NCBI GenBank assembly: GCA_963756975.1 | Contig: CAVWPS010000002.1 | Span: 1,488,001 to 1,552,000 of the forward strand | Source: CAVRQM01 sp963756975 | Lineage (GTDB): Bacteria; Pseudomonadota; Alphaproteobacteria; Acetobacterales; Acetobacteraceae | Direction of reading: 5' to 3' | Length of the DNA: 64,000 nucleotides | Shown: positions 8,593 through 16,115 of the stretch, piece after piece | How the letters are laid out: every line of letters begins with the position of its first letter | How positions within the stretch are numbered: position 1 is the first letter of the stretch | Notes under the pieces: model-generated | Databases searched by the model: none | What the model was told of the DNA's origin: nothing | Seen by the model: only the letters and a program-made list of their open reading frames with translations | Position numbers and translations under genes: made by a program

Positions 8593-9686
8593 GCGGCCTC
8601 GGCCACGAGGTCCGCCAGCGCGATCGCCGCCGTCAGGCCAGGGCTTTCGATGCCGAACAGGTTGATCAGACCGGCGACCCCGTGCGCGCTCGGCGGCTGC
8701 ACGACGAAATCCTGCGCGGGCTCGCCCGGTCCGGCGATTTTCGGCCTTATGCCGGCGTATCCGGGCAACAGCGCGCCGTCGCGCAGGCCCGGCCAATAGC
8801 GGCGGACGGCGGCGTAGAAGACGTCCGCCCGGCGCGGGTCGACGGCGTAGTCGATCGCGTCGATCCACTCGACGTCCGGCCCGAACCGCGCCTGCCCGCC
8901 GAGATCGAGCGTCAGATGGACGCCCAGACCGCCCGGCTCCGGCACCGGATAGATCAGCCGCGCGAACGGCGCGCGGCCGGCCAGGGTGAAATAGTTGCCG
9001 CGAGCGTAATACGTCCGCGGCACCATCTGGCGCGGCATCCCGGCGATCGCGGTGGCCAGCGCCGTCGCGTGCAGTCCGGCCGCGTTGACGACCGTGCGGG
9101 CGGACAGCGTCATCGGCTCCGCCCCGCCGATATCGAGCACGACCGCGCCCGCCTCGGCCCGGCCACCGAGCACCGGCGCATGGAACGCGAACATCGCACC
9201 GGCCGCCTCCGCGTCGCCCTGCAGCGCGAGCATGTAGGCGTGGCTGTCCAGAATCCCGGTCTCGGGCGAGTGCAACGCCGCCACGCAGGCCAGCGCCGGC
9301 TCCATCGCGCGGGCGTCCTCGCCGGACAGAAGCCGCATCCCCTCCACGCCGTTTCGTTCGGCGCGAGCCAAAATCCCGTCGAGCCGCTCGGCCTCGGCGT
9401 CGGTGGTGGCCACGATCAGCTTGCCGCACTTCTCGTACGGAACGCCGTGCTCGTCGCAGAACGCGTACAGAAGCCGACGCCCCTCGACGCACAGCCGGGC
9501 CATCAGGCTGCCCTGCGGATAGTAGATGCCGGCGTGGATGACCTCGCTGTTGCGGCTGGACGTCTCGGTGCCGATCCCCTCGGCCGCGTCGACCACGATC
9601 ACCTCGCGGCCGGCCAGCGCCAGTGCCCGCGCGACCGCGAGCCCGACGACGCCCGCACCGACCACGACGGCGTCCACCAATTCCAT
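8589..9686 (-). CDS. FAD-dependent oxidoreductase, L-2-hydroxyglutarate oxidase-like
   Basis: A 365-aa member of the D-amino-acid-oxidase fold. The FAD motif is AVVVGAGVVGLAVARALAL at residues 6-24, followed by GTETSSRNSEVIHAGIYY. The NSEVIHAGIYY block is strongly associated with L-2-hydroxyglutarate dehydrogenases, as is GIRPKIAGPGEPAQDFVV near the C-terminus. The likely reaction is oxidation of L-2-hydroxyglutarate or a similar 2-hydroxy acid, feeding electrons to the quinone pool or oxygen. It is about 30 residues shorter than typical LhgO, but all landmarks are present. It starts 4 nt after the 5'-nucleotidase stop on the same strand, so the two are probably co-transcribed. A general amino-acid oxidase role is possible. 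Confidence 0.78.
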   Translation of the reverse strand: MELVDAVVVGAGVVGLAVARALALAGREVIVVDAAEGIGTETSSRNSEVIHAGIYYPQGSLMARLCVEGRRLLYAFCDEHGVPYEKCGKLIVATTDAEAERLDGILARAERNGVEGMRLLSGEDARAMEPALACVAALHSPETGILDSHAYMLALQGDAEAAGAMFAFHAPVLGGRAEAGAVVLDIGGAEPMTLSARTVVNAAGLHATALATAIAGMPRQMVPRTYYARGNYFTLAGRAPFARLIYPVPEPGGLGVHLTLDLGGQARFGPDVEWIDAIDYAVDPRRADVFYAAVRRYWPGLRDGALLPGYAGIRPKIAGPGEPAQDFVVQPPSAHGVAGLINLFGIESPGLTAAIALADLVAEAA

Positions 9687-9690
9687 GACG

Positions 9691-11262
9691 CTACAGCGTC
9701 GGCGCGATCCGCCCGTCGGTGCGGCCCAGCAACGGGTCGCGGCCGGACAGGGCGGACGCGATCACGGCGTCCAGCGGCGGGCCGTTGTCGTACGGGTCGA
9801 TCGCGGCCGATTTCAGCATCGCGTAACCGTCGCCGCCCCGGCGTAGGAAGTCGTTGGTCACGATCCGGTACGTCTTCGTGTCGTCCAGCGGCACGCCCGC
9901 GATCGAAATGTCGGCGGCACCGGGGTTCAGCGGCGACCAGCGAATGCGCGCCCCCGCGATCTGCGGGAAGGCACCCCGCCCCGCGCGCGACAAACCGTAG
10001 GTCAGCGCCGCCCGCAGATCGGACCCTTTTAGCGACAGGCTCGCGACCATGTTGCCGAACGGGAACGCGCCCATGACGTCGCCCCGCGTGACCGGCCCGC
10101 CCGGCAGGCCGATGCGGATGCCGCCGGCGTTCATGATCGCGACGTCAGCCCCTTTCACCGACGCCAGCAGCGCGTCGGCCACCACGTCGCCCAGCGCGCA
10201 CTCGCCGGTGCGGCACCCGTCGTTGCCGACCGGGGCCGGCGTATGGCCGACGACCTGCCGCCGCACCCCGTCGAGTTTCTGCGCGTATTCCGCGACGATC
10301 TTCGCGACCTCCGGATGCTCCGGCGCGTCGAGGGCGACGTGGCGCACATCGCCCGCCACCGACAGCACGCGAGAATCGTCGCCGATGTCGAGGTCGATCC
10401 GCCCCGCGTACCGGGCGTAACAGGCCGCCTGCACGACGACCGTCCCGTTGATCGCCGCGTGCGCGGGACCGAGCGCGCCCGGCTCGGCATCGCTCAATAG
10501 GGTGTGCGAGTGGCCGCCGACGATCACGTCGACCAAGCCGGCCGGCAGCGCCGCCGCCATGTCGCGGTCGGCCGCGACGCCGAGATGGGACAACGCCACG
10601 ACGAACGCGGCGCCGGCCGCCCGCGCCTGTTTCGCCGCGCCGATCAGCGTCGGCATCGGATCGCCAAACGAGATATTCGGTCCGGGCGAGGAGCCGATCA
10701 GCGTCTCGGGCGTGGTCAGCCCGACGACCGCGATCTTGAGGCCCGCCTTGTCGATCACCACGAACGGTTTCACGAGCCCGTCCAGCGCCGGCTCACGGCT
10801 CGTGTCGAGGTTCGCCGACAGCACCGGAAACCGTGCGGCACGGATGAAGCGCGCCAGATTGGCCGGGCCATCGTCGAATTCGTGGTTGCCGACCGCCATC
10901 GCCTCGGTGCCCATCGCGTTCGCGACCCGCACCTCCACGTCGCCCTTCCAGGCGGTGTAGAACAGGCTGCCCTGGAACTGGTCTCCCGCGTCGAGCCGCA
11001 GCACCGTCCGGTTCGCCGCCTCGGACTCCGCCTGCCAGCCCGCCAGCACGCCCGCGAGCCTGGCGGTGCCGCCGAAACAGGCCGGTCCCGGCTTGCCCGC
11101 GTCGCAGGTCAGCGCCCGGTCGTCGACCGGATCGTGGCGGGAATGAATGTCGTTGACGTGCAGGATCGTGAGCCGGTGGGCGACGGTCCCGGCGCGCAGC
11201 CGGATCGGCAACAATCCGGCGGCGGCGGTCGCGAGCACGGCACGGCGGCGGATCATCGGCAT
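9691..11262 (-). CDS. Periplasmic 5'-nucleotidase / bifunctional metallophosphatase
   Basis: A 523-aa UshA-type enzyme. A Tat-like leader (MPMIRRRAVLATAAAGLLP) precedes the calcineurin-like metal domain, which has LHVNDIHSRHD, LDAGDQFQGS, AVGNHEFDDG and GGHSHTLL. The C-terminal substrate domain follows, with MNAGGIRIGLPGGPVTRGDV and VTNDFLRRGGDGYAM, including the conserved GGDGY. It should dephosphorylate extracellular nucleotides for nucleoside and phosphate salvage. The longer reading frame runs back to 11382, but only the start at 11262 (or 11256) puts the signal peptide at the N-terminus. GGGG lies upstream. It is divergent from nfuA across a 91-bp gap. Confidence 0.88.
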   Translation of the reverse strand: MPMIRRRAVLATAAAGLLPIRLRAGTVAHRLTILHVNDIHSRHDPVDDRALTCDAGKPGPACFGGTARLAGVLAGWQAESEAANRTVLRLDAGDQFQGSLFYTAWKGDVEVRVANAMGTEAMAVGNHEFDDGPANLARFIRAARFPVLSANLDTSREPALDGLVKPFVVIDKAGLKIAVVGLTTPETLIGSSPGPNISFGDPMPTLIGAAKQARAAGAAFVVALSHLGVAADRDMAAALPAGLVDVIVGGHSHTLLSDAEPGALGPAHAAINGTVVVQAACYARYAGRIDLDIGDDSRVLSVAGDVRHVALDAPEHPEVAKIVAEYAQKLDGVRRQVVGHTPAPVGNDGCRTGECALGDVVADALLASVKGADVAIMNAGGIRIGLPGGPVTRGDVMGAFPFGNMVASLSLKGSDLRAALTYGLSRAGRGAFPQIAGARIRWSPLNPGAADISIAGVPLDDTKTYRIVTNDFLRRGGDGYAMLKSAAIDPYDNGPPLDAVIASALSGRDPLLGRTDGRIAPTL

Positions 11263-11353
11263 GCACCCCATATAGAGGCATCCGTCATGCCGGGTATGGG
11301 GCTTGCACGCGGCCCCCCGCCAAGCAATGTGCGATCCAACGATCGGAGCCAGA

Positions 11354-11911
11354 ATGTTTATCGAGACCGAAGCGACCCCCAATCCCGCGACCCTGAAATT
11401 CCTGCCCGGCCGGGCGGTGATGGATCAGGGCACCGCCGACTTCGCCGACCCGGACGCGGCGCTGCGCTCGCCGCTGGCGACCGGCCTGTTCGCGCTGCCC
11501 GGTGTGGTTCGCGTGTTCCTCGGCGCGGACTTCGTCACGATCAGCAAGGACGACGCGATCGAGTGGCAGTCGCTGAAGCCGCGTGTCCTCGGCACGATCA
11601 TGGAGCATTTCGTCTCCGGCCGGCCGGTGCTGCTGCACGACGCGGCCGAGGCGGACGAGGACACGGCACCCGAGGACGCCGAGGTGGTGGCCCAGATCAA
11701 GGAGCTGCTCGACACGCGGGTCCGCCCGGCGGTCGCGTCGGATGGCGGCGACATCGTGTTCCGCGGCTACCGCGACGGCGTCGTGCGGCTGCACATGCAG
11801 GGCGCCTGCTCCGGCTGCCCGTCATCGTCGGCGACGCTGAAGCACGGCATCGAGAACATGCTCCGCCACTACGTCCCGGAAGTGCAGTCGGTCGAGCAGG
11901 TCGCGGCTTGA
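11354..11911 (+). CDS. nfuA: NfuA-type Fe-S cluster carrier (NifU-like)
   Basis: A 185-aa cytosolic Fe-S scaffold/carrier. The N-terminal Nfu_N domain opens with MFIETEATPNPATLKFLPG, the standard alphaproteobacterial and mitochondrial NFU signature. The C-terminal NifU domain (about residues 108-180) carries C152-S-G-C155, which binds a shared 4Fe-4S cluster between two monomers. ATG 11354 has GGAG about 5 nt upstream. An in-frame start 17 codons earlier lacks the conserved beginning. Its TGA overlaps the TTG start of the rutE-like gene, so it leads the operon nfuA-rutE-tsaB-rimI. Confidence 0.93.
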   Translation: MFIETEATPNPATLKFLPGRAVMDQGTADFADPDAALRSPLATGLFALPGVVRVFLGADFVTISKDDAIEWQSLKPRVLGTIMEHFVSGRPVLLHDAAEADEDTAPEDAEVVAQIKELLDTRVRPAVASDGGDIVFRGYRDGVVRLHMQGACSGCPSSSATLKHGIENMLRHYVPEVQSVEQVAA

Positions 11912-12484
11912 CCCTCGACACCCGCCCGATCCTCGAGGACGCCCGCACGCATTGGGACTGGCGCGACACGCCGGTCACCGACGACGAGCTTGCGTGCGGT
12001 GTACGAGAGCATGAAGTGGGGCCCGACCTCGGCCAACGCGTCGCCGGCCCGGTTCGTGTTCATCCGAACGCAGGAAGGCCGCGAGAAGCTGCGGCCGGCG
12101 CTGTCGGCCGGAAACGTCGCCAAGACGATGTCCGCCCCCGTCGTCGCGATCGTCGCCTGGGACCCGCTGTTCTACGACCAGCTGCCGCGCCTGATGCCGC
12201 ATGTCGACGCGCGCTCCTGGTTCGCGGGCAGTGCCGCGCTGGCCGAGGAGACGGCGTTCCGCAACTCCTCCCTGCAGGCGGCCTATTTCATCCTGGCTGC
12301 GCGGGCGCACGGGATCGATTGCGGGCCGATGTCCGGGTTCGACCAGACGCGGGTCAACGAGGCGTTCTTCGCCCATTCCGGTTGGCGCGCGAACCTGCTG
12401 ATCAACCTCGGCCACGGCGATGAGAACGGCCTCCATCCCCGGCTGCCCCGGCTCGCGTTCGACGAGGCGTGCCTGCTCGCCTGA
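11908..12484 (+). CDS. rutE: RutE-like nitroreductase-family protein, split by one extra base
   Basis: A nitroreductase-fold FMN protein related to malonic semialdehyde reductase RutE. The C-terminal 164 residues are intact, with ESMKWGPTSANASPARFVF, AGNVAKTMSAPVVAIVAWD and LINLGHGDENGLHPRLPRL. The expected first 27 residues (TLDTRPILEDARTHWDW...) lie one frame back. One T too many in GAGCTTGCG at 11990-11991 explains the break. Removing it gives 191 aa, the family length, starting at TTG 11908 and overlapping the nfuA stop. No other rut genes are nearby, so a pyrimidine-degradation role is not supported by context. A general HadB/RutE-type reductase is equally likely. Confidence 0.72.
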
Positions 12485-13138
12485 TGACGCTGCTGACGCT
12501 CGACGCGGCCGGCGTTCTGGCATCGGTCGGCGTCTGGGGCGAGGGCGTCGCCATCGTGCGCCGCGATCCGGGCGGACAGGGACAGGCCGGGCGATTGGCC
12601 CCGCTGATCGCCGAAACGCTGTCGGCCGCCGGACGTGGCGTTCGACGCGCTGACCGCCGTCGCCGTGACCACCGGCCCGGGCAGCTTCACCGGCCTTAGA
12701 ACCGCGCTGTCGCTCGCGCACGGCATCGCGCTCGCCGCCGGCATCCCGGTCGTGGCCGTCTCCGTCGCCGAGGCGCTGCCCGCCGCACTTCCCCATCTCG
12801 GCCACCGCACGCTGTTCGTGGCACTGGACAGCCGCCGGGGGCGGGTATTCCTCGATGACGGATCGGGACCGGTCGCGCATGACCTCGACGCGCTGCCCCG
12901 CCCGGCCGGACCGGTCGCCATTGCCGGTGACGCTTCCGTGGCGGTCGCGGCGCGGTGGGCGACGGCCGGGGTGGACGTCATGCTGACCGACGCCCGCCAC
13001 CCCCGCCCGCAGGACATTTTTCGCGCGGCCATGGCCCGGATCGAGGGCCGCCTGCCGCCGCGCGACGCCCTGCCGATCTACGTCGACCCGCCCGAGGCCC
13101 GGCCCGCCACGCATCTGCGCCCAGCGCCCCGCGGGTGA
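12484..13138 (+). CDS. tsaB: TsaB, tRNA t6A-modification subunit, split by one extra base
   Basis: TsaB is the inactive ASKHA paralogue that pairs with TsaD to make N6-threonylcarbamoyladenosine at tRNA position 37, a normally essential function. The first frame gives MTLLTLDAAGVLASVGVW up to ETLSAAG. The second gives FDALTAVAVTTGPGSFTGLR with the hallmark GPGSFTGLR. An extra A in GGACGTG at about 12633 separates them. Without it the product is 217 aa, normal for TsaB. ATG 12484 overlaps the rutE stop (ATGA) and the stop overlaps the rimI GTG. The tsaB-rimI pairing is classic. Confidence 0.85.
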
Positions 13139-13551
13139 TCGAAGCCGGCGTCTTCCACGCGAAGGCGTTGGCGGCGATCCATGCCGAGGCGTTTCCGCCC
13201 GGTGCCAACTGGCCGGACACGGCATTCGCCACATTGCTGGCGCAACCCGGCGTGGCCGGACTGCTCGACCCGGACGGCGCGTTCGTGCTGGCGCGACAGG
13301 CGGCCGACGAGGCGGAGATTTTGTCACTTGCCACGTCGCCGGCCGTCCGCCGGGAAGGGCGCGCGAAAAGACTGCTGGCGGCGATGCACGAACGGCTCAG
13401 GGCGGACGGGGCCGCTAACATCTTCCTCGAGGTGGCGGCCGATAACATCGCGGCCCGCGAGCTGTATCTGGGCCTGGGCTACCGCCGCGCCGGGCTGCGA
13501 AAAGCCTATTACGGGTCGGTCGACGCCTGGGTCATGCGGCTAAACCTCTGA
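13135..13551 (+). CDS. rimI: RimI-type GNAT N-acetyltransferase
   Basis: A 138-aa GNAT protein beginning at GTG 13135 in a GTGA overlap with tsaB. It has the acetyl-CoA-binding stretch LATSPAVRREGRAKRLLAAM (the Q/RxxGxG/A motif appears as RREGRA), then LEVAADNIAARELYLGLGYRR, the standard RimI end motif. RimI acetylates the N-terminal alanine of ribosomal protein S18 in E. coli. In alphaproteobacteria it habitually follows tsaB. Its length matches the family. The RxxGxA loop is slightly atypical, but helix and strand order are intact. Confidence 0.88.
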   Translation: MIEAGVFHAKALAAIHAEAFPPGANWPDTAFATLLAQPGVAGLLDPDGAFVLARQAADEAEILSLATSPAVRREGRAKRLLAAMHERLRADGAANIFLEVAADNIAARELYLGLGYRRAGLRKAYYGSVDAWVMRLNL

Positions 13552-13577
13552 CCGGCGTTGACGGCGGCCGGCCCGCC

Positions 13578-14045
13578 ATGTCCCCTGCCGCCATGCGCGC
13601 CATCATCCTGCTGCTGTGCCTGACGATCGGCCAATCCGCCCACGCCGCCGACGCGATCGAGCTGCTCGGGCGCGGCGTCCAGATTTATGGCTGCACGGCG
13701 ACGGACGGCAGCTTCGCCTGGAAGCTGACCGGCCCCGACGCGACGCTCACCGACGCGCAGGGAATGGTGGCCGGCCACCATTTCGCCGGCCCGAGCTGGC
13801 AGGCGAGCGACGGCAGCCTCGTCGTCGGCGAAGTCCTGGCGGCAAGCGCCGGGGCGAAGGGCGCGGTGCCCTGGCTGGTGCTGCACGCCAAATCCCACAC
13901 CGGGGCGGGGGCGTTCGCGACCGTCAAATACATCGTCCGCAGCCGGACAGAGGGTGGTGCCGCGCCGGCGGGTGGCTGCGACGCCGCCCATGCCGGAGCC
14001 TCCGTCCGGGTCCCGTACTCCGCGACCTACACGTTCTTCCCCTAG
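13578..14045 (+). CDS. Exported DUF3455-type protein
   Basis: A 155-aa exported protein. The signal peptide MRAIILLLCLTIGQSAHAAD begins five codons after the ATG at 13578, so the start may be 13593. The mature part has VQIYGCTATDGSFAWKLTGP, then GMVAGHHFAGPSWQASDGS, VPWLVLHAKSHTGAGAFATVKYIVR and a Cys-containing GGCDAAHAGASVRVPYSATYTFF. This order matches the DUF3455 family as I know it, a secreted domain of unknown function found in bacteria and fungi. Cysteines in YGCTA and GGCDAA could form a disulfide. It lies 26 nt after rimI and converges with the FAH-family gene (4-bp overlap). Confidence 0.7.
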   Translation: MSPAAMRAIILLLCLTIGQSAHAADAIELLGRGVQIYGCTATDGSFAWKLTGPDATLTDAQGMVAGHHFAGPSWQASDGSLVVGEVLAASAGAKGAVPWLVLHAKSHTGAGAFATVKYIVRSRTEGGAAPAGGCDAAHAGASVRVPYSATYTFFP

Positions 14046-14731
14046 GCGAGCGTCGTCCGCAGTTCGCTCAGCCCGTCGATCGAGCCGACCAGCAGATCGC
14101 CGCGCACGGCGGCCGCCACGCCTTCCGGTGTTCCGGTGAAAATCAGGTCGCCCGGCGCCAGCGTGACCAGCTTCGACAACGCCGAAATGGTCTCGGCCAC
14201 GGTCCAGATCATGTCGCCGAGGTCGGCCGATTGCCGGTCAGCGCCGTTGACCGATAGCGCGATGCGGCCGTGGGTCGGATCGGGGAGCGACGACGCCGGA
14301 ACCAGGTCGCCGATCGGGGCCGACGCGTCGAACCCCTTGGCCATGTCCCACGGCTTGCCGGCCTTCTTGGCCGCCGCCTGCAGGTCGCGCCGGGTGAAGT
14401 CGATGCCGACCGCGTAGCCCCAGACATGGCTCAGCGCGTCGGCCGCCTGGATGTTCGTGCCGCCGGTGCCGATCGCCGCGACCAGTTCGACCTCGTGGTG
14501 CAGGTCGGCGGTGGCCGGGGGATACGGCGTGTCGGCGCCTGAAATCACCAGCGCGTCGGCCGGCTTGGTGAAGAAGAACGGCGGCTCGCGCGCGTCGCCG
14601 CCCATCTCGGCGACATGGGCCGCGTAGTTGCGCCCGACGCAGAAGATCCGCCGCACCGGGAACCGGCCGCCGCCGCTAACCGGCACGAACGGCTGCTTGG
14701 GTGGCGGAAACACGAATGATGACTCGGACAC
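14042..14731 (-). CDS. Fumarylacetoacetate hydrolase-family protein (fumarylpyruvate hydrolase-like)
   Basis: A 229-aa FAH-fold enzyme. The sequence FCVGRNYAAHVAEMG is followed by PPFFFTKPADALV, the metal-binding HHEVELVAAIG (E, E and D ligands), and the late GDLIFTGTPEGVAAAVRGD. These features suit fumarylpyruvate or acylpyruvate hydrolases that cleave a C-C bond of 2,4-diketo acids. I chose GTG 14731, preceded by GGAG at 7 nt. The frame extends to 14788 but without a ribosome site. It is divergent from dctA across 55 bp. Pairing a fumarate-yielding hydrolase with a C4-dicarboxylate carrier is suggestive but unproven. Confidence 0.8.
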   Translation of the reverse strand: MSESSFVFPPPKQPFVPVSGGGRFPVRRIFCVGRNYAAHVAEMGGDAREPPFFFTKPADALVISGADTPYPPATADLHHEVELVAAIGTGGTNIQAADALSHVWGYAVGIDFTRRDLQAAAKKAGKPWDMAKGFDASAPIGDLVPASSLPDPTHGRIALSVNGADRQSADLGDMIWTVAETISALSKLVTLAPGDLIFTGTPEGVAAAVRGDLLVGSIDGLSELRTTLA

Positions 14732-14786
14732 ACTCTTTCTCCGGCGCGGGTTCGCCTGTTCAATAGCCGAACGCCCGGAGGACGCC

Positions 14787-16115
14787 ATGGCCCAACCAAT
14801 CGCCGGGATGAACCCGGCCGCCCGCCGCTCATCGCACCTGCTCTATCTCGCGGTCCTGATCGCGGTCGCCGCCGGAGCACTGCTCGGATGGCTCGCGCCC
14901 GGAACGGCGGTCGAGATGAAGCCGCTGGCCGACGGGTTCATCAACCTCGTCAAGATGCTGATCGCGCCGATCATCTTCTGCACCATCGTCGGCGGCATCG
15001 GCCGGCTGTCCAACCTCGGCGAGGTCGGCCGGGTCGGCTTCAAGGCGCTGGTCTATTTCGAGGTCATGACCACGCTCGCCCTGCTGATCGGCCTCGCGGT
15101 CGGGCATGTGTTCCATCCGGGCGGCGGGGTCGGCGCCAACGTCGCGACCCTCGATGCCAGCTCCGTCCAGGGTTTTATCGCCACCAGCGCGCACCAGAGC
15201 GTCACGGGGTTCCTGCTCGGCATCGTGCCCGACACGCTGGTCGGCCCGTTCACCAAGGGCGACATCCTGCCGGTGCTGCTGATCGCGCTGCTGTTCGGCT
15301 TCGCGCTCGCCCGCCTCGGCGACCGTGGGCGCGGCATCGTGGGCGGCATCGACGCGGTCGGCGGCGTGCTGTTCGGGATGCTGCGGATCATCATGTACGT
15401 GGCCCCGCTCGGCGCGTTCGGCGGCATGGCGTATTCGGTCGGCCTGTTCGGCATCAAGCAGCTCGCGAACCTCGCCTACCTGATCGGCTGCTTCTACGTG
15501 ACCGGGACCGTGTTCGTGTTCGGCCTGCTCGGCCTCGTCCTCGCCCTTTGCGGCCTGAGCATCTTCAAGCTGTTCGGCTATCTGTGGGACGAGTTCCTGC
15601 TCGTGCTCGGCACCAGCAGCAGCGAGACGGCGCTGCCGACGCTGATGGCCAAGCTCGAGCGGCTGGGCTGCGCGCGGCCGCTGGTGGGCCTGGTCGTCCC
15701 GCTCGGCTACGCCTTCAACCTCGACGGCACCTCGATCTATTTCACGATGGCGATCGCCTACATCGTGCAGGCGCTCGGCATCCCGCTCAGCTGGGGCGAC
15801 TACGCGGTGATCTGCGGCGTGCTGCTGCTGACCAGCAAGGGGGCGGCGGCGGTCACCGGCGGCGGCTTCATCACCCTGGCCGCGACGCTGACCGCGCTGG
15901 ATGGGAAGGTGCCGGTCACCGGGATCGTGCTGGTGTTCGCGGTCGACCGGTTCATGAGCGAGGGCCGGGCGATCTTCAACCTGTTCGGCAACGCGGTCGC
16001 GACGATCGTGGTCGCGCGCTGGGAAGGCCAGCTCGACCTGGCTCGGGCAAGGTCCGTGCTGGCCGGGCGGGCGGTGGCCGAGATCCCGGTCGATGCGGCG
16101 GAGGTGCCTAGCTGA
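14787..16115 (+). CDS. dctA: C4-dicarboxylate:cation symporter (DctA-like)
   Basis: A 442-aa inner-membrane carrier of the DAACS (SLC1-like) family that imports succinate, fumarate and malate with protons or sodium. Several hydrophobic segments precede the hairpin region LVLGTSSSETALPTLMAKLE. The conserved GYAFNLDGTSIYF and the second hairpin LLLTSKGAAAVTGGGFITLAAT follow, then VDRFMSEGRAIFNLFGNAVA. All substrate-site blocks are intact. ATG 14787 follows CGGAGG at 6 nt. It is divergent from the FAH-family gene, and its end overlaps the convergent MscS gene by 8 bp. Confidence 0.92.
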   Translation: MAQPIAGMNPAARRSSHLLYLAVLIAVAAGALLGWLAPGTAVEMKPLADGFINLVKMLIAPIIFCTIVGGIGRLSNLGEVGRVGFKALVYFEVMTTLALLIGLAVGHVFHPGGGVGANVATLDASSVQGFIATSAHQSVTGFLLGIVPDTLVGPFTKGDILPVLLIALLFGFALARLGDRGRGIVGGIDAVGGVLFGMLRIIMYVAPLGAFGGMAYSVGLFGIKQLANLAYLIGCFYVTGTVFVFGLLGLVLALCGLSIFKLFGYLWDEFLLVLGTSSSETALPTLMAKLERLGCARPLVGLVVPLGYAFNLDGTSIYFTMAIAYIVQALGIPLSWGDYAVICGVLLLTSKGAAAVTGGGFITLAATLTALDGKVPVTGIVLVFAVDRFMSEGRAIFNLFGNAVATIVVARWEGQLDLARARSVLAGRAVAEIPVDAAEVPS